The notes under the pieces: model-generated | What the model was told of the DNA's origin: nothing | The model's database searches: none | Seen by the model: only the letters and a program-made list of their open reading frames with translations | Assembly: GCF_003431975.1 (NCBI RefSeq) | Contig: NZ_CP027116.1 | Coordinates: forward strand, 434,001-498,000 | Reading direction: 5' to 3' | Length of the DNA stretch: 64,000 nucleotides | From: Bacillus pumilus | Lineage (GTDB): Bacteria; Bacillota; Bacilli; Bacillales; Bacillaceae | Made by a program: the position numbers and the translations under genes | Shown here: positions 34,649 through 43,883 of the stretch, in pieces | How positions within the stretch are numbered: position 1 is the first letter of the stretch | Layout: each line of letters begins with the position of its first letter

Positions 34649-35440
34649 ATGAGTATTGATCAAACATATGGGCCCTCACAGATCAGAGAATTGATTCGTA
34701 AAAAAGAAATCACGGGACCGACGGCGGGTTTAGCAGAGGGGTATGCTCAAGCCAATTTAATGATCGTCAAAAAGGAATTTGCCTTTGATTTTCTTTTGTT
34801 TTGTCAAAGGAATCCGGCTGCTTGTCCATTGCTTGATGTACTGGAGCCAGGTGATCCAGTGCCGAGACGGTCGGCACCGCAAGCGGATATTCGTACGGAT
34901 TTTCCTAAGTACCGTATTTACCGAAAAGGGATTCTTCAAGAAGAAGTTTCAGATATCTCTGCTTATTGGGAGAATGACATGGTTGCCTTTCTCATCGGTT
35001 GTAGTTTTACGTTTGAGCATGCACTGATGCAGAATGATATTCCGGTTCGTCATATTGAACACGGTCATAACGTCCCCATGTATCAAACGAATATCTCTTG
35101 TGAAAGGGCAGGGGTGTTTCATGGCCCGATGGTTGTCAGCATGAGGCCTATTCCGGCGCATCAGATCACAAGAAGTGTTCAAGTAACGTCGAGATTCCCG
35201 TCAGTTCATGGCGGCCCCATTCATATAGGCGACCCAACGATGATTGGAATTGCTGATGTGGCTCAGCCAGACTTTGGAGAAGCATCCGTGATCAAAGAAG
35301 GGGAGGTCCCGGTGTTTTGGGCATGTGGTGTGACGCCGCAAGCCATCGTCATGCATACAAAACCAGACATTGCGATTACCCATGCACCTGGTCATATGTT
35401 CATCACAGACCAACGGGATCAACAGCTCGGTGTGCTTTAG
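34649..35440 (+). CDS. ycsI: DUF1445 putative hydro-lyase, YcsI
   Basis: 263 residues of the DUF1445 (D-glutamate cyclase-like) family: PTAGLAEGYAQANLMIVKKEFAFDFLLFCQRNPAACPLLD, SCSFTFE-type GCSFTFEHALM, and WACGVTPQAIVMHTKPDIAITHAPGHMFITD. A mammalian relative converts D-glutamate to 5-oxo-D-proline, which would fit this operon, but the bacterial role is not settled. It lies 5 bp after ycsG. Confidence 0.85.
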   Translation: MSIDQTYGPSQIRELIRKKEITGPTAGLAEGYAQANLMIVKKEFAFDFLLFCQRNPAACPLLDVLEPGDPVPRRSAPQADIRTDFPKYRIYRKGILQEEVSDISAYWENDMVAFLIGCSFTFEHALMQNDIPVRHIEHGHNVPMYQTNISCERAGVFHGPMVVSMRPIPAHQITRSVQVTSRFPSVHGGPIHIGDPTMIGIADVAQPDFGEASVIKEGEVPVFWACGVTPQAIVMHTKPDIAITHAPGHMFITDQRDQQLGVL

Positions 35441-35458
35441 AAAGAGAGGGATTCTCAA

Positions 35459-36205
35459 GTGGCATTTTCAACGATAAAAGATTCTATCACTTTCCACCCG
35501 CTAGGAGATGCAGCGATCGTGATTCAAGCAGGAGCGGACATATGTGAAGAGATTCATGAGCGTGTTGTGCAGTTGTTTTCGTGTATTGAACAGCATCCAT
35601 TTGTCGGATATGTGGAAGCTGTTCAAGCCTTTACAAACGTGACTGTTTTTTATGAGCCTTATACGGTTCATCAATCTGCCCAACTACAAAAAGTGGACCT
35701 GTCTCCGTATGAATGGGTGAAAAACTATATTGAAACATTACTTGAAGAGAAATGGCGGGAGGATGTTCACACAGAGCGCCGCATCGTCGAGATTCCCGTC
35801 TGCTACGGGGGCGAGCTTGGCCCTGATTTAGAAGAAGTTGCCCGGATTAATGGTTTAACGCCTGAGGAGGTCGTGCGTATTCACACAGCAGGAACATATC
35901 TTGTCTATATGATTGGATTTGCCCCGGGATTTCCGTTTTTAGGCGGGCTCTCTGAAAAGATCGCAGCCCCGCGCAGGGAAACACCAAGAATGTCCATTCC
36001 TAAAGGGTCTGTTGGCATCGCGGGGAAGCAGACAGGCGTTTATCCTATTTCCACCCCCGGCGGCTGGCAGCTCATTGGACAAACCCCGCTGTCACTCTTT
36101 CTCCCAGACAGAGCAGTCCCAAGTCTATTGAAAGCAGGGGATGAGGTTAGGTTTGTCCAAATGTCTGAAAAGGAATTTTTCAGCATGAAGGAGGCAGAAC
36201 GTTGA
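35459..36205 (+). CDS. kipI: 5-oxoprolinase subunit B / KinA inhibitor, KipI
   Basis: 248 residues with an N-terminal half of alpha/beta type and a C-terminal cyclophilin-like domain, including YMIGFAPGFPFLGGL and RMSIPKGSVGIAGKQTGVYPISTPGGWQLIG. It is PxpB of the 5-oxoprolinase complex. In B. subtilis it also binds the sporulation kinase KinA and stops its autophosphorylation. The start is GTG at 35459 after AGAGAGGG. It overlaps kipA by 4 bp. Confidence 0.92.
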   Translation: MAFSTIKDSITFHPLGDAAIVIQAGADICEEIHERVVQLFSCIEQHPFVGYVEAVQAFTNVTVFYEPYTVHQSAQLQKVDLSPYEWVKNYIETLLEEKWREDVHTERRIVEIPVCYGGELGPDLEEVARINGLTPEEVVRIHTAGTYLVYMIGFAPGFPFLGGLSEKIAAPRRETPRMSIPKGSVGIAGKQTGVYPISTPGGWQLIGQTPLSLFLPDRAVPSLLKAGDEVRFVQMSEKEFFSMKEAER

Positions 36206-37218
36206 GTATTCATGTCATCAAGCCAGGAATGTTCACAACCATTCAAGATAAAGGGCGAAAAGGGTATCAAAAATATGGCGTCTTAACGAGCGGGGGCATG
36301 GATTTGCTCTCACTTAGAATGTCCAACATTCTCACAGGCAACGAAGAAAGCGAAGCTGTGCTGGAAATCACACTAATGGGGCCAGGTCCTGTGTTGACGT
36401 GTCAAAGGGATGAGCTCATTGCAGTGACTGGCGCTGATGTGGAGATCGATATTGATGGAGAGCCGGCCCCTTTATGGAAGCCGCTCTTTGTTCGATCAGG
36501 TAGCACAATCACCTTTGGTCCTTGTAAGAGAGGCTGTCGTGCCTATCTTGCTGTGGCAGGTGGATTCGATGTGGAGCCGGTCATGCAGAGCAAAAGCACT
36601 TATGTGAGAGCAGGAATCGGTGGACGAAACGGACGTCCGCTTGAAAAAGGAGACGTCCTGTCCAATGGAAAGCCTTCAATTGTCGCTGATCGATTGTGTC
36701 ATAGGCTCAAAAAAAGCAACGTGAAGCAGGCGGCGTTCAGCGCACCCGATTGGACAGTCAGCCATGCTCATTTCTTGCCCCTGCGGAAATCGCCAGTGAT
36801 TCGTGTGCTGGCAGGGAGACACCTTTCTTTTTTTCAAGAAACCTCTCAAACCGCTTTTTTCGAGCAGCCTTATCAGGTCACGCCTCAATCAGATCGCATG
36901 GGCTGCCGCTTGAAGGGGGAACCGGTTCATTTAAAAGAAAAGCTTGAATTGATTTCAGAGGCAGTTGCCTTTGGCTCTATTCAAATTCCTCCTAACGGCC
37001 AGCCGATCATTCTGCTGGCAGATCGGCAAACAACTGGCGGATACCCTCGTATCGGAGAAGTAGCGACGGTCGATCTGCCACTCATTGCACAGGCGATGCC
37101 TGGAGCGAATCTATATTTTAAACAAATCGATCATCAGGCAGCCGAGCAGGCGCTATTCAAGCAAGAAGCAGAACTGAGGGAGCTCGCTGCAAGAATCAAG
37201 CTTGAAGCATTCGTTTAG
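36202..37218 (+). CDS. kipA: 5-oxoprolinase subunit C / KipI antagonist, KipA
   Basis: 338 residues of the biotin-dependent carboxylase-like (AHS2) family: KPGMFTTIQDKGRKGYQKYGV, YVRAGIGGRNGR, and LLADRQTTGGYPRIGEVATVDLPLIAQ. It is PxpC of the 5-oxoprolinase. In B. subtilis, KipA counteracts KipI. It starts with TTG at 36202 inside the kipI stop, behind GGAGG, so the two subunits are coupled in translation. Confidence 0.92.
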   Translation: MSIHVIKPGMFTTIQDKGRKGYQKYGVLTSGGMDLLSLRMSNILTGNEESEAVLEITLMGPGPVLTCQRDELIAVTGADVEIDIDGEPAPLWKPLFVRSGSTITFGPCKRGCRAYLAVAGGFDVEPVMQSKSTYVRAGIGGRNGRPLEKGDVLSNGKPSIVADRLCHRLKKSNVKQAAFSAPDWTVSHAHFLPLRKSPVIRVLAGRHLSFFQETSQTAFFEQPYQVTPQSDRMGCRLKGEPVHLKEKLELISEAVAFGSIQIPPNGQPIILLADRQTTGGYPRIGEVATVDLPLIAQAMPGANLYFKQIDHQAAEQALFKQEAELRELAARIKLEAFV

Positions 37219-37232
37219 AAAAGGGGATGGAC

Positions 37233-37994
37233 ATGCAAAACACAAATAAAACGGTTGTGAAATCTATGGAGATATTGCAGCTGTTTATCACACATGACCA
37301 GTTAACGTTAAATGAAATGATTGCGCTCTCCCGCATGCCGAAAACGTCTGTGCACCGCATGGCGAGCTCTTTAACCGATATGGGGTTATTAGAAAAGCAA
37401 GATTCAGGTGCTTATCGGTTAGGACTGATGTTTCTAGAATACGGTCAGCTTGTAGCGGATCGCCTTGATATTCGGAGAATTGCAAGACCATTTATGGAAA
37501 GCTTGCGGGATGAGGTGGGAGAAGCTGTACAGCTCATCGTACGTGAAGGAGACGAAGCCATTTATGTGGAGAAAATGGAAGGGACGCAGCCAGTCCGCCT
37601 TTATACCGCCGTTGGCAGGCGCTCTCCTCTATATGCGGGCGCTTGTGCGAGGAGTATTCTCTCCTTTTTGCCAGAACACGAGAGAAACGCCTATATCGAC
37701 TCGATTGAGCTAGGAAAAATCGGCATTGGCACCATTACAGATAAAGAGGTTCTTCGAAACATGCTGGATGAATCAAATGAGCGGGGCTATACGTTAAGCT
37801 ATTCTGAGCTTGAAAACTATACGGCAGCGGTTGGCGCACCTATTTTCAATCATCTTGGGGAGGTAGTAGCAGGTATTAGCATTGCAGGGTTTGAAGCAGG
37901 CTATCAAAAAGAGCGCCTTCCCTATTTAATTGAACAAGTCAAAAAAGCCGCGAATGATATCTCTAGAGCATTAGGTTTTCATGTAAACAAATAA
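37233..37994 (+). CDS. kipR: IclR-family regulator, KipR
   Basis: 253 residues. The winged helix is at 1-65 (TVVKSMEILQLF... MPKTSVHRMASSLTDMGLLEKQ). The effector domain contains AVQLIVREGDEAIYVEKM, ARSILSF and AAVGAPIFNHLGEVVAGISIAG, usual for IclR. It likely represses the operon from the palindrome at 32611. The ATG at 37233 is used because the one at 37227 touches the ribosome site. Last gene of the operon. Confidence 0.88.
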   Translation: MQNTNKTVVKSMEILQLFITHDQLTLNEMIALSRMPKTSVHRMASSLTDMGLLEKQDSGAYRLGLMFLEYGQLVADRLDIRRIARPFMESLRDEVGEAVQLIVREGDEAIYVEKMEGTQPVRLYTAVGRRSPLYAGACARSILSFLPEHERNAYIDSIELGKIGIGTITDKEVLRNMLDESNERGYTLSYSELENYTAAVGAPIFNHLGEVVAGISIAGFEAGYQKERLPYLIEQVKKAANDISRALGFHVNK

Positions 37995-38027
37995 AAAGCC
38001 AATGACCGTTAAGATCATTGGCTTTTT
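37993..38027. terminator. Bidirectional terminator between kipR and the azoreductase
   Basis: AAAAAGCCAATGA (37993-38005) pairs with TCATTGGCTTTTT (38015-38027); it overlaps the kipR stop region. Confidence 0.9.
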
Positions 38028-38038
38028 GCGTGTCATAA

Positions 38039-38674
38039 TTAGAAAGTTTTTCCTAAAGCTTTTGCACGTTCGATTGCATCTGCTTTAATTTGTTCTGCTT
38101 TTGCAGGTTCAGCATTGTGACCTTCAACGATAAGACCTTCGAAAGAAGGAATTCCGAAGAAGCTCGCAATTGTACCAAGGTAACGGTGGCCTGCTTCAAG
38201 TTCAGCAGCAGGACCTTCAGAGTAGTAACCGCCACGTGCTTGGATGTGTAGAGCTTTTTTGTCTGTTAATAATCCAACAGGACCTTGCTCAGTGTATTTG
38301 AATGATTTACCAGCTACAGCAACAGAGTCGATGTATGCTTTAAGAACTGGTGGGAATGAGAAGTTCCAAAGTGGTGAAACAAATACATATTTGTCAGCAG
38401 AAACGAATTGATCGCTTAATTCGTTTAGGCGAGCAACTTTCGCTTGCTCTTCAGCTGAAAGTGTATCGAAACCAGCACCTGATTGCAGCTTGCCCCAGCC
38501 AGCGAATACATCTGCATCAATGTGAGGGATGTTTTCTTTGTACAAATCGATATGTACAACCTCGTCACTTGGATTTGCTTCCTTATAAGATTCGATAAAT
38601 GCTTTAGCAGTAGCCATACTGTAAGAAACAGTGTCATCATGCGGATGTGCAGTGATGTATAATACTTTTGCCAT
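38039..38674 (-). CDS. azoR2: FMN-dependent NADH-azoreductase
   Basis: 211 residues, flavodoxin fold: [61 protein letters not shown], and [25 protein letters not shown]. It most resembles B. subtilis AzoR2 (YvaB), which protects from catechols and quinones under MhqR control. Two close ATGs exist (38680, 38674); the second fits the family N-terminus. Codon choice is markedly biased, typical of a highly expressed gene. In B. subtilis no azoreductase lies between kipR and lipC. Confidence 0.85.
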   Translation of the reverse strand: MAKVLYITAHPHDDTVSYSMATAKAFIESYKEANPSDEVVHIDLYKENIPHIDADVFAGWGKLQSGAGFDTLSAEEQAKVARLNELSDQFVSADKYVFVSPLWNFSFPPVLKAYIDSVAVAGKSFKYTEQGPVGLLTDKKALHIQARGGYYSEGPAAELEAGHRYLGTIASFFGIPSFEGLIVEGHNAEPAKAEQIKADAIERAKALGKTF

Positions 38675-39077
38675 GTTCATTCAATCCTTTCTGTTTCAAT
38701 GATTTTTTTAGCATATCCCAAAGATATACTGAATATGTGGCATCTTTAATCATATTAGAATACTATGAAAAAGATGTAACAAGCACAGTTACATAAAAAC
38801 TGATATTTTCATTGTAATCACAATGTAGTTTGAAGTCAAGGTATAAAGTCTCGAAATCAAGATAAAAAGTTTGTAAATTTTTCTGGAACGCATGCAGATG
38901 CAAATTTCATGATCAAAACCTATTCTTATTGAACAAAAAAACAGTCGATCTCGCAAGTAAAGAGTTTGTAAATGTGTCTCGTGAAAAAAAGATGAATGCC
39001 CCTAAGTCATCTGCTACAAGCATCTGTTCTCGGATTTCGTATATATAAGAGAAGGCAGGAGAGAGTGAGGGATAAGA
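38675..39077. other. Azoreductase-lipC intergenic region
   Basis: About 400 bp without a gene. On the minus strand TTGACT (38836-38841) and TACAAT (38811-38816), 19 bp apart, form a possible promoter for the azoreductase. Upstream of it the near-palindrome at 38850-38866 (GTCTCGAAATCAAGATA) resembles the MhqR operator (TATCTCGAATTCGAGATA). The 11-nt word AGTTTGTAAAT with CTCG nearby recurs at 38869 and 38964, suggesting a second weak site. Nothing else is seen. Confidence 0.4.
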
Positions 39078-39710
39078 GTGGGACGATCCTATGTTGCGAT
39101 TGGAGATTCCTTAACAGTTGGGGTGGGGGCACGTTTATTTGGTGGAGGATTCGCTGAGCGGTATCGGTGGATGCTTGAAAAAAAGACACATACGCCAGTC
39201 GAGCTGTCTGTATATGCAAAGTCAGGGTTAACGACGGATCAGATTTTACAGCTGTTCAAACGATCTGATGTGAGGTGTGCGATTGCAGCAGCTGGCATCA
39301 TCACCATCACAGGCTGTGGGAATGATCTTATTCAAGCTGTTCAGCAGTATGAAGAGGGTGAAGATGAAAAGAAACTGCTGCAAGCGACGTTGCATTGCCA
39401 AGCAAATTTCAGCAAGATGATTCAAGAAATTGCTCAGATTAAACGAGAACAGCATGCGCCCTATTGCGTGTATCTCATGAATTTATATAATCCTTTTCCG
39501 CAAATACCAATAGCGGGGCGCTGGCTTCAGCAGTACAATCATCAACTTCGCTTGCTTGCTGCAAATCCGCATGTGGAGGTTGTGGATGTGTACCGGGCGT
39601 TTGAAGGACATGAAACAGAGTACTTATCAATTGATCAATTTCATCCAAACCATAAAGGATATGAAGCAATGGCAAAAGCATTGTTTCAACAATCCTGTAA
39701 ACAGCTGTAA
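39078..39710 (+). CDS. lipC: SGNH/GDSL phospholipase, LipC
   Basis: 210 residues. Block I AIGDSLTVGVGARLFG gives nucleophile Ser11; block III is TGCGNDLI; block V DQFHPNHKGYEAMA gives the Asp and His near residues 186 and 189. B. subtilis LipC (YcsK) is a spore-coat phospholipase needed for germination. The start is GTG at 39078, six nt after GAGGG. No signal peptide is visible, in line with a spore-coat protein. Confidence 0.85.
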   Translation: MGRSYVAIGDSLTVGVGARLFGGGFAERYRWMLEKKTHTPVELSVYAKSGLTTDQILQLFKRSDVRCAIAAAGIITITGCGNDLIQAVQQYEEGEDEKKLLQATLHCQANFSKMIQEIAQIKREQHAPYCVYLMNLYNPFPQIPIAGRWLQQYNHQLRLLAANPHVEVVDVYRAFEGHETEYLSIDQFHPNHKGYEAMAKALFQQSCKQL

Positions 39711-39733
39711 TCCATTGGGGTTGCAGTTTTTTT
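39705..39733 (+). terminator. Terminator of lipC
   Basis: CTGTAATCC (39705-39713) pairs with GGGTTGCAG (39718-39726), then seven T; the stem contains the stop codon. Confidence 0.7.
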
Positions 39734-39797
39734 CACCCTTTTAAATGTAGGGAGGTTTCGATATGATAAAAGAAACAAAGACGAAAGAGGTGCGGGC

Positions 39798-40880
39798 ATG
39801 GAGGGGATCAGTGCATATTTTCATGAAATGACAGGAACCGCTTATGAAGTGGGGAAACAACAGGCTGTCTGGCTAAAGGAGAACCCACTGCTAAAGACAC
39901 AATATATTCGAACAGAACCAGCAAGTAAAGAGGCTGTGGAGGAAACGAAGCAACTCATACATCCCTATCTTCCCCAGTTAGATGAAGAGATTGCTGGGTT
40001 TTGTGATGAACTGCAATTAGATGAGCGCTATTTGAACTTTTTCTATTCATCTCACCTTCAGCCAGGCTGTTCTCATTGCGTGAGACAGGGGAATATGGCG
40101 ACCGGTCAACAAACGGTCATGCTGCGTAACTATGATTTCTCTCCGATATTTGATGATATGCGTCTTGTGACGACACATGTGAAAGGCTCGGCATATCATA
40201 CAGGCTCGTCACTGCTCTTGTTTGGCAGATCTGATGGGATGAATGCGCACGGTCTTTCTGTGACCTTCTCTGCTTGCGGTCCGCCGATTGGTAATGAACC
40301 CGGTTTAAAGCCTCCAGCAATTGCTGGTTTGCAAGTGTATCATGTCATTCGCTCTGTTTTGGAATACTGCAAAACGGTCGAGGAAGCTATTTGTTCTATT
40401 CAGGAAATGCCCGTTGCCTCAAATGTTCATATCATGCTTGCCGATCGAAAAGGAGAGGCGGCTGTGATTGAAATCATTGATGGTCGAAAAATAGTGAGAA
40501 GACCGGAAGCAGGTTATATTGCAGCCACAAATCATCCGATTGCTGATCAAACAGCAAAAGGGATGACGAAACATCATTCTGTCGTCAGATATGACCTGTT
40601 AATAGAGGCTTTAAATGAACAACAAACAAGTGATTCTCTTGTGAAGCTGTTTCAGACAGAATATCCTGCTGGTCTGACTGTGCACAATTATGAGGAGCTG
40701 TTTGGAACGATGCGAACCGTCATCTTCCGTCCGGAAGAAGGCACCATCGATTATTGCTTTGGCTCCCCAGTATACAATCCGACTTATTCTTTAAAAGCTG
40801 GAGGTTCACTGCCTTTTCATGAACAAAAGGTTCAATTTCATCAAGTAGATTACGGACCGTCATTTTGGAGAAGTGTCTAA
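39798..40880 (+). CDS. C45-type autoproteolytic acyltransferase/hydrolase
   Basis: 360 residues of the acyl-CoA:6-aminopenicillanate acyltransferase-like Ntn-hydrolase family. Motifs are GTAYEVGKQQAVWL at the N-terminus, QPGCSHCVR (about residues 88-96) where Gly-Cys is the likely self-cleavage site that frees the nucleophilic Cys, MLRNYDFSP, FGRSDGMNAHGLSVTFSACG, and YIAATNHP. The substrate is unknown; relatives act on N-acyl amides, beta-lactams or peptides. The start ATG at 39798 follows AAGAGGTG. It is monocistronic between lipC and mtlR. No signal peptide is present. Confidence 0.78.
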   Translation: MEGISAYFHEMTGTAYEVGKQQAVWLKENPLLKTQYIRTEPASKEAVEETKQLIHPYLPQLDEEIAGFCDELQLDERYLNFFYSSHLQPGCSHCVRQGNMATGQQTVMLRNYDFSPIFDDMRLVTTHVKGSAYHTGSSLLLFGRSDGMNAHGLSVTFSACGPPIGNEPGLKPPAIAGLQVYHVIRSVLEYCKTVEEAICSIQEMPVASNVHIMLADRKGEAAVIEIIDGRKIVRRPEAGYIAATNHPIADQTAKGMTKHHSVVRYDLLIEALNEQQTSDSLVKLFQTEYPAGLTVHNYEELFGTMRTVIFRPEEGTIDYCFGSPVYNPTYSLKAGGSLPFHEQKVQFHQVDYGPSFWRSV

Positions 40881-40899
40881 TGAACCCGTGTATTTAATT

Positions 40900-40920
40900 T
40901 TGTCACAGCCATTGTGCCAA
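40900..40920 (+). promoter_or_regulatory. MtlR operator upstream of mtlR
   Basis: TTGTCACA (40900-40907) and TGTGCCAA (40913-40920) with a 5-bp spacer match the MtlR consensus TTGNCACA...TGTGNCAA. A further half-site TGTGACAA lies at 40973-40980, at the predicted start of transcription. Confidence 0.7.
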
Positions 40921-40938
40921 AAACAGATCAACTTAAGA

Positions 40939-40968
40939 TTGCATCGTTTGATGAAAGCGTTTTATATT
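40939..40968 (+). promoter_or_regulatory. mtlR promoter with cre site
   Basis: TTGCAT (40939-40944) with TATATT (40963-40968), spacing 18 bp. The cre-like TGAAAGCGTTTTAT (40952-40965) covers the spacer and -10 box, as in mtlA. Confidence 0.55.
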
Positions 40969-41011
40969 AAAGTGTGACAATAGACCTATTTTTTACAGAG
41001 GGAGGCATTTC

Positions 41012-43099
41012 ATGTACATAACGGCACGAGAGCAGAAGATCATCAAATACATCATTCAGCAAAATCGTTATGTCACCATCCGTGAGATAGCCGATTCTGT
41101 TCAGGTGAGTACAAGAACGATTCATAGAGAACTAAAATCCATTAAACCTATATTAAAGAATTATGATCTTTCACTGGATAAACAGCCGGGCAGAGGCTTA
41201 AAGGCAGTTGGTGAACAGGATGATAAACAGCGGCTTCTTGCTCATATATCAAATGAGGATCAAATTGAATACAGCTCTGATGAACGAAAGCTCCTCATCC
41301 TATGTGCGCTGCTTGAAGTAAAGGAACCGGTGAAATTATATACACTAGCAGCCGATTTGCAGGTCACAAATGCGACCATCAGCTACGATTTAGATGAACT
41401 AACAGATTGGATTGCGCCTTACGGTTTGCAGCTGATCCGAAAGCGCGGGTACGGTATTGAATTAAAAGGACCAGAGGAAGCCAAACGAAAGATCGTCGGC
41501 AACCTCATTGTCGACCGGCTCGATATTCAATTATTTTTAGAAACAATTGAAATGAATATCAAGCATCGAACGAAAGCGACGGAAAAGGTGTTTGGCGTTG
41601 TCAGCAGAGGACAGCTGCTCAAAGTAGAAAGACTGCTCTTTCATTTGAAAAATCGACTGTCACTCTCCCTATCTGATAGCGCCTATATTGCACTTGTCGT
41701 TCACTTAACCTATGCCATCGAACGAATTCAGCTTGGCGAAACCATTCGAATGGAAGAGGAAGAGCTGCTTGACCTAAAGCGGACGAAAGAATTTGAATCA
41801 TCACTGCGAATTGCAAGAGCATTAGAACGCATGTTTAATGTGGAGATTCCTGAAGCAGAGGTCGGGTATATGACGATCCATCTGCGCAGTGCGAATCGTA
41901 GCTTTGGGGCAGAATACCGTATTGATGAGATTGAATTGGATATAGCGCTCAGAACGAAGAAACTCATTGATTTTATTTCTAATAAAACGGGCTACCATTT
42001 AAATGAGAATGATTCATTATACGAGGGACTCGTGTCTCATCTCGAACCTGCGATGAACCGTTTAAAGGAAAAGATGAGAATCTATAATCCACTGACACAA
42101 CAAATTAAAAAGGACTACTTTTTGCTGTTTATGGCGATTGAAGAAGGAGTCGAGCGTTTCTTTCCTGAGATTGAATTTCCAGAGGATGAAATTGCGTTTA
42201 TTGTGCTTCACTTTGGCTCCGTGCTTGAAATCAAAAAAGAAGAAACAAACATTCATGCATTGGTCGTGTGCTCAAGTGGCATCGGTTCCTCCAAAATGCT
42301 CGCCTCTCGTTTAAAAAAAGAATTGCCAGAAATCGCCGAGTTCGACCTTTCTTCCTTGATGGAGCTAAAAAAAATCGACTCATCAAGCTATGACATGATC
42401 GTCTCGACGGTTCCTATCCCATATGATCATATCGATTACATCATGGTCAGCCCGCTACTAAACGAAGATGACGCTATGCGTGTGAAGGCTCATATTAAAC
42501 GAAAGATCCCTTATATAATCGAGAAAAAAAGGACGAAAGAAGCTGTCAAAAACTCGGTACAAGAATCGGTAGATATGATGGCGGTTGCAGAGCAGGTGAC
42601 GAATTATATGGCTGTGATTCGCAGCATTCTGTCCCATTTTACAATAGAAAATAGGGAGACGATGCCGCAGCATGAGGCAACTATTAGGCAGCTGCTTCGT
42701 CAGCTTGAAGAAGAAGGGTCTATTACACATGCGGATGATGTGGCGAGTGGCTTACTGGAACGTGAACAGCAAGGTGGTTTGGGTATTCCTGGTACCGAGT
42801 TTGCTCTTTTTCATTTAAAACATGAATTCATCAAGGAACCGATTTTTCATATCTATGATCTTGATGAGGCATACGAGGTCAAAAGTATGGACGGCGGGCA
42901 GCAACTGATGTCTCGAATGCTCATGATGCTGGCGCCGCAAGAGCTTGGCAAGGAAGGATCTGAAATGTTTAGTCTGATCAGCTCATCCATCATTGAAAGT
43001 GAAGAAAGCATGGTGCTTTACGGGCATGGATCAAAGAAAGAGATTGAACAGAAATTGCATCAGCTGTTCTATCAATTTGTAAAAGAGGCAAAATGGTAA
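41012..43099 (+). CDS. mtlR: PRD-containing activator of mannitol genes, MtlR
   Basis: 695 residues. An N-terminal Mga/DeoR-like helix-turn-helix pair spans residues 1-165. PRD1 has His231 and His290; PRD2 has His343 and His400. An EIIB(Gat)-like domain has Cys420 ([10 protein letters not shown]), and an EIIA(Mtl)-like domain has His601 ([10 protein letters not shown]). All phosphorylatable residues are present and match the B. subtilis layout. HPr-phosphate at PRD2 activates it, and MtlA/MtlF phosphorylation of the EIIB/EIIA-like parts inhibits it when mannitol is absent. The gene lies about 13 kb from mtlAFD and has its own MtlR and cre sites. Confidence 0.92.
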   Translation: MYITAREQKIIKYIIQQNRYVTIREIADSVQVSTRTIHRELKSIKPILKNYDLSLDKQPGRGLKAVGEQDDKQRLLAHISNEDQIEYSSDERKLLILCALLEVKEPVKLYTLAADLQVTNATISYDLDELTDWIAPYGLQLIRKRGYGIELKGPEEAKRKIVGNLIVDRLDIQLFLETIEMNIKHRTKATEKVFGVVSRGQLLKVERLLFHLKNRLSLSLSDSAYIALVVHLTYAIERIQLGETIRMEEEELLDLKRTKEFESSLRIARALERMFNVEIPEAEVGYMTIHLRSANRSFGAEYRIDEIELDIALRTKKLIDFISNKTGYHLNENDSLYEGLVSHLEPAMNRLKEKMRIYNPLTQQIKKDYFLLFMAIEEGVERFFPEIEFPEDEIAFIVLHFGSVLEIKKEETNIHALVVCSSGIGSSKMLASRLKKELPEIAEFDLSSLMELKKIDSSSYDMIVSTVPIPYDHIDYIMVSPLLNEDDAMRVKAHIKRKIPYIIEKKRTKEAVKNSVQESVDMMAVAEQVTNYMAVIRSILSHFTIENRETMPQHEATIRQLLRQLEEEGSITHADDVASGLLEREQQGGLGIPGTEFALFHLKHEFIKEPIFHIYDLDEAYEVKSMDGGQQLMSRMLMMLAPQELGKEGSEMFSLISSSIIESEESMVLYGHGSKKEIEQKLHQLFYQFVKEAKW

Positions 43100-43102
43100 G
43101 AA

Positions 43103-43137
43103 AAAAAGCCGAGAGCTTATTCGCTTCTCGGCTTTTT
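43103..43137. terminator. Bidirectional terminator between mtlR and ydaC
   Basis: AAAAAGCCGAGA (43103-43114) pairs with TCTCGGCTTTTT (43126-43137). Confidence 0.88.
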
Positions 43138-43728
43138 GGCTGTGACACAGACAGCAAGTGTTGGACGAATCTCCTCATACTCAACAGAAAAATGGTCAAA
43201 CCCGGCAAACTGTAAGTCATTCAAGATGGTATCACCCATCTCCTTTGTCCGGCTGGCGTCAGCACCTTTTTCTCTTGGCTGCATCACAATAACAAGTTTC
43301 CCGCCTGGTTTCAACGTATGATAAAGGTTGAGTAAGCCAGTCTTTGGATCATCCCAAATCGTAAAATTATTGACAGGCAGCACTTTGTCATACTGCTCTC
43401 CCGGCAAACGTGTTTTCTCAATTTTCCCGACATACAGCCGGACTTGTTTGTCTTTTGAACGTTTGTTGACGCGGGATTTTGCTTGCTCCTGCATGGTGGA
43501 GGAAGCATCTAGCCCATCTATGTGAAGATCTTCATAATGCTTAAGCATATGCTTGATGCTGTAGCCGGGACCATAGCCTATTTCCAAAATATTTTCACCA
43601 TCTGACAGATCTAAATGCTGGATCGCCCACTGATTCAGTGCTTTATTTTCATTTGCCATAATGAAACCTGCGATGCTTCCGAGCCAGCCTTTTGGTCTGC
43701 TAAAGGTTTTCGAAATGGTTGACAGCAT
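43117..43728 (-). CDS. ydaC: SAM-dependent methyltransferase, YdaC
   Basis: About 203 residues. The class I SAM site is ILEIGYGPGYSIKHML (motif I), with IDGLDASSTMQEQAKSR (post I), YDKVLPVNNFTIWDD (motif II), and LKPGGKLVIVMQP (motif III). Substrate unknown. The frame runs up to 43779, but the ATG at 43728 has AAGGAG 9 nt upstream and gives the family N-terminus (STISKTFSRPKGWLG). The coding end lies inside the shared terminator. It is divergent from ydaD. Confidence 0.82.
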   Translation of the reverse strand: MLSTISKTFSRPKGWLGSIAGFIMANENKALNQWAIQHLDLSDGENILEIGYGPGYSIKHMLKHYEDLHIDGLDASSTMQEQAKSRVNKRSKDKQVRLYVGKIEKTRLPGEQYDKVLPVNNFTIWDDPKTGLLNLYHTLKPGGKLVIVMQPREKGADASRTKEMGDTILNDLQFAGFDHFSVEYEEIRPTLAVCVTAKKPRSE

Positions 43729-43819
43729 TTGAGAACGCTCCTTTTTTATGTTCATGTAACCGATTTCCCCCATCTTCAAACATGTCAGTTTTCAAAACGC
43801 ATTTAAGCCGTATAAGGAT

Positions 43820-43845
43820 GTTTGAGTGAAAAAATGAGGTGGTAA
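43820..43845 (+). promoter_or_regulatory. Sigma-B promoter of ydaD
   Basis: GTTTGA (43820-43825) and TGGTAA (43840-43845) are 14 bp apart, the sigma-B layout (GTTTAA / GGGTAT). ydaD is sigma-B dependent in B. subtilis. Confidence 0.6.
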
Positions 43846-43883
43846 TGAAAGGATACATCAACAAATCAAGGAGGAGCTTACAC

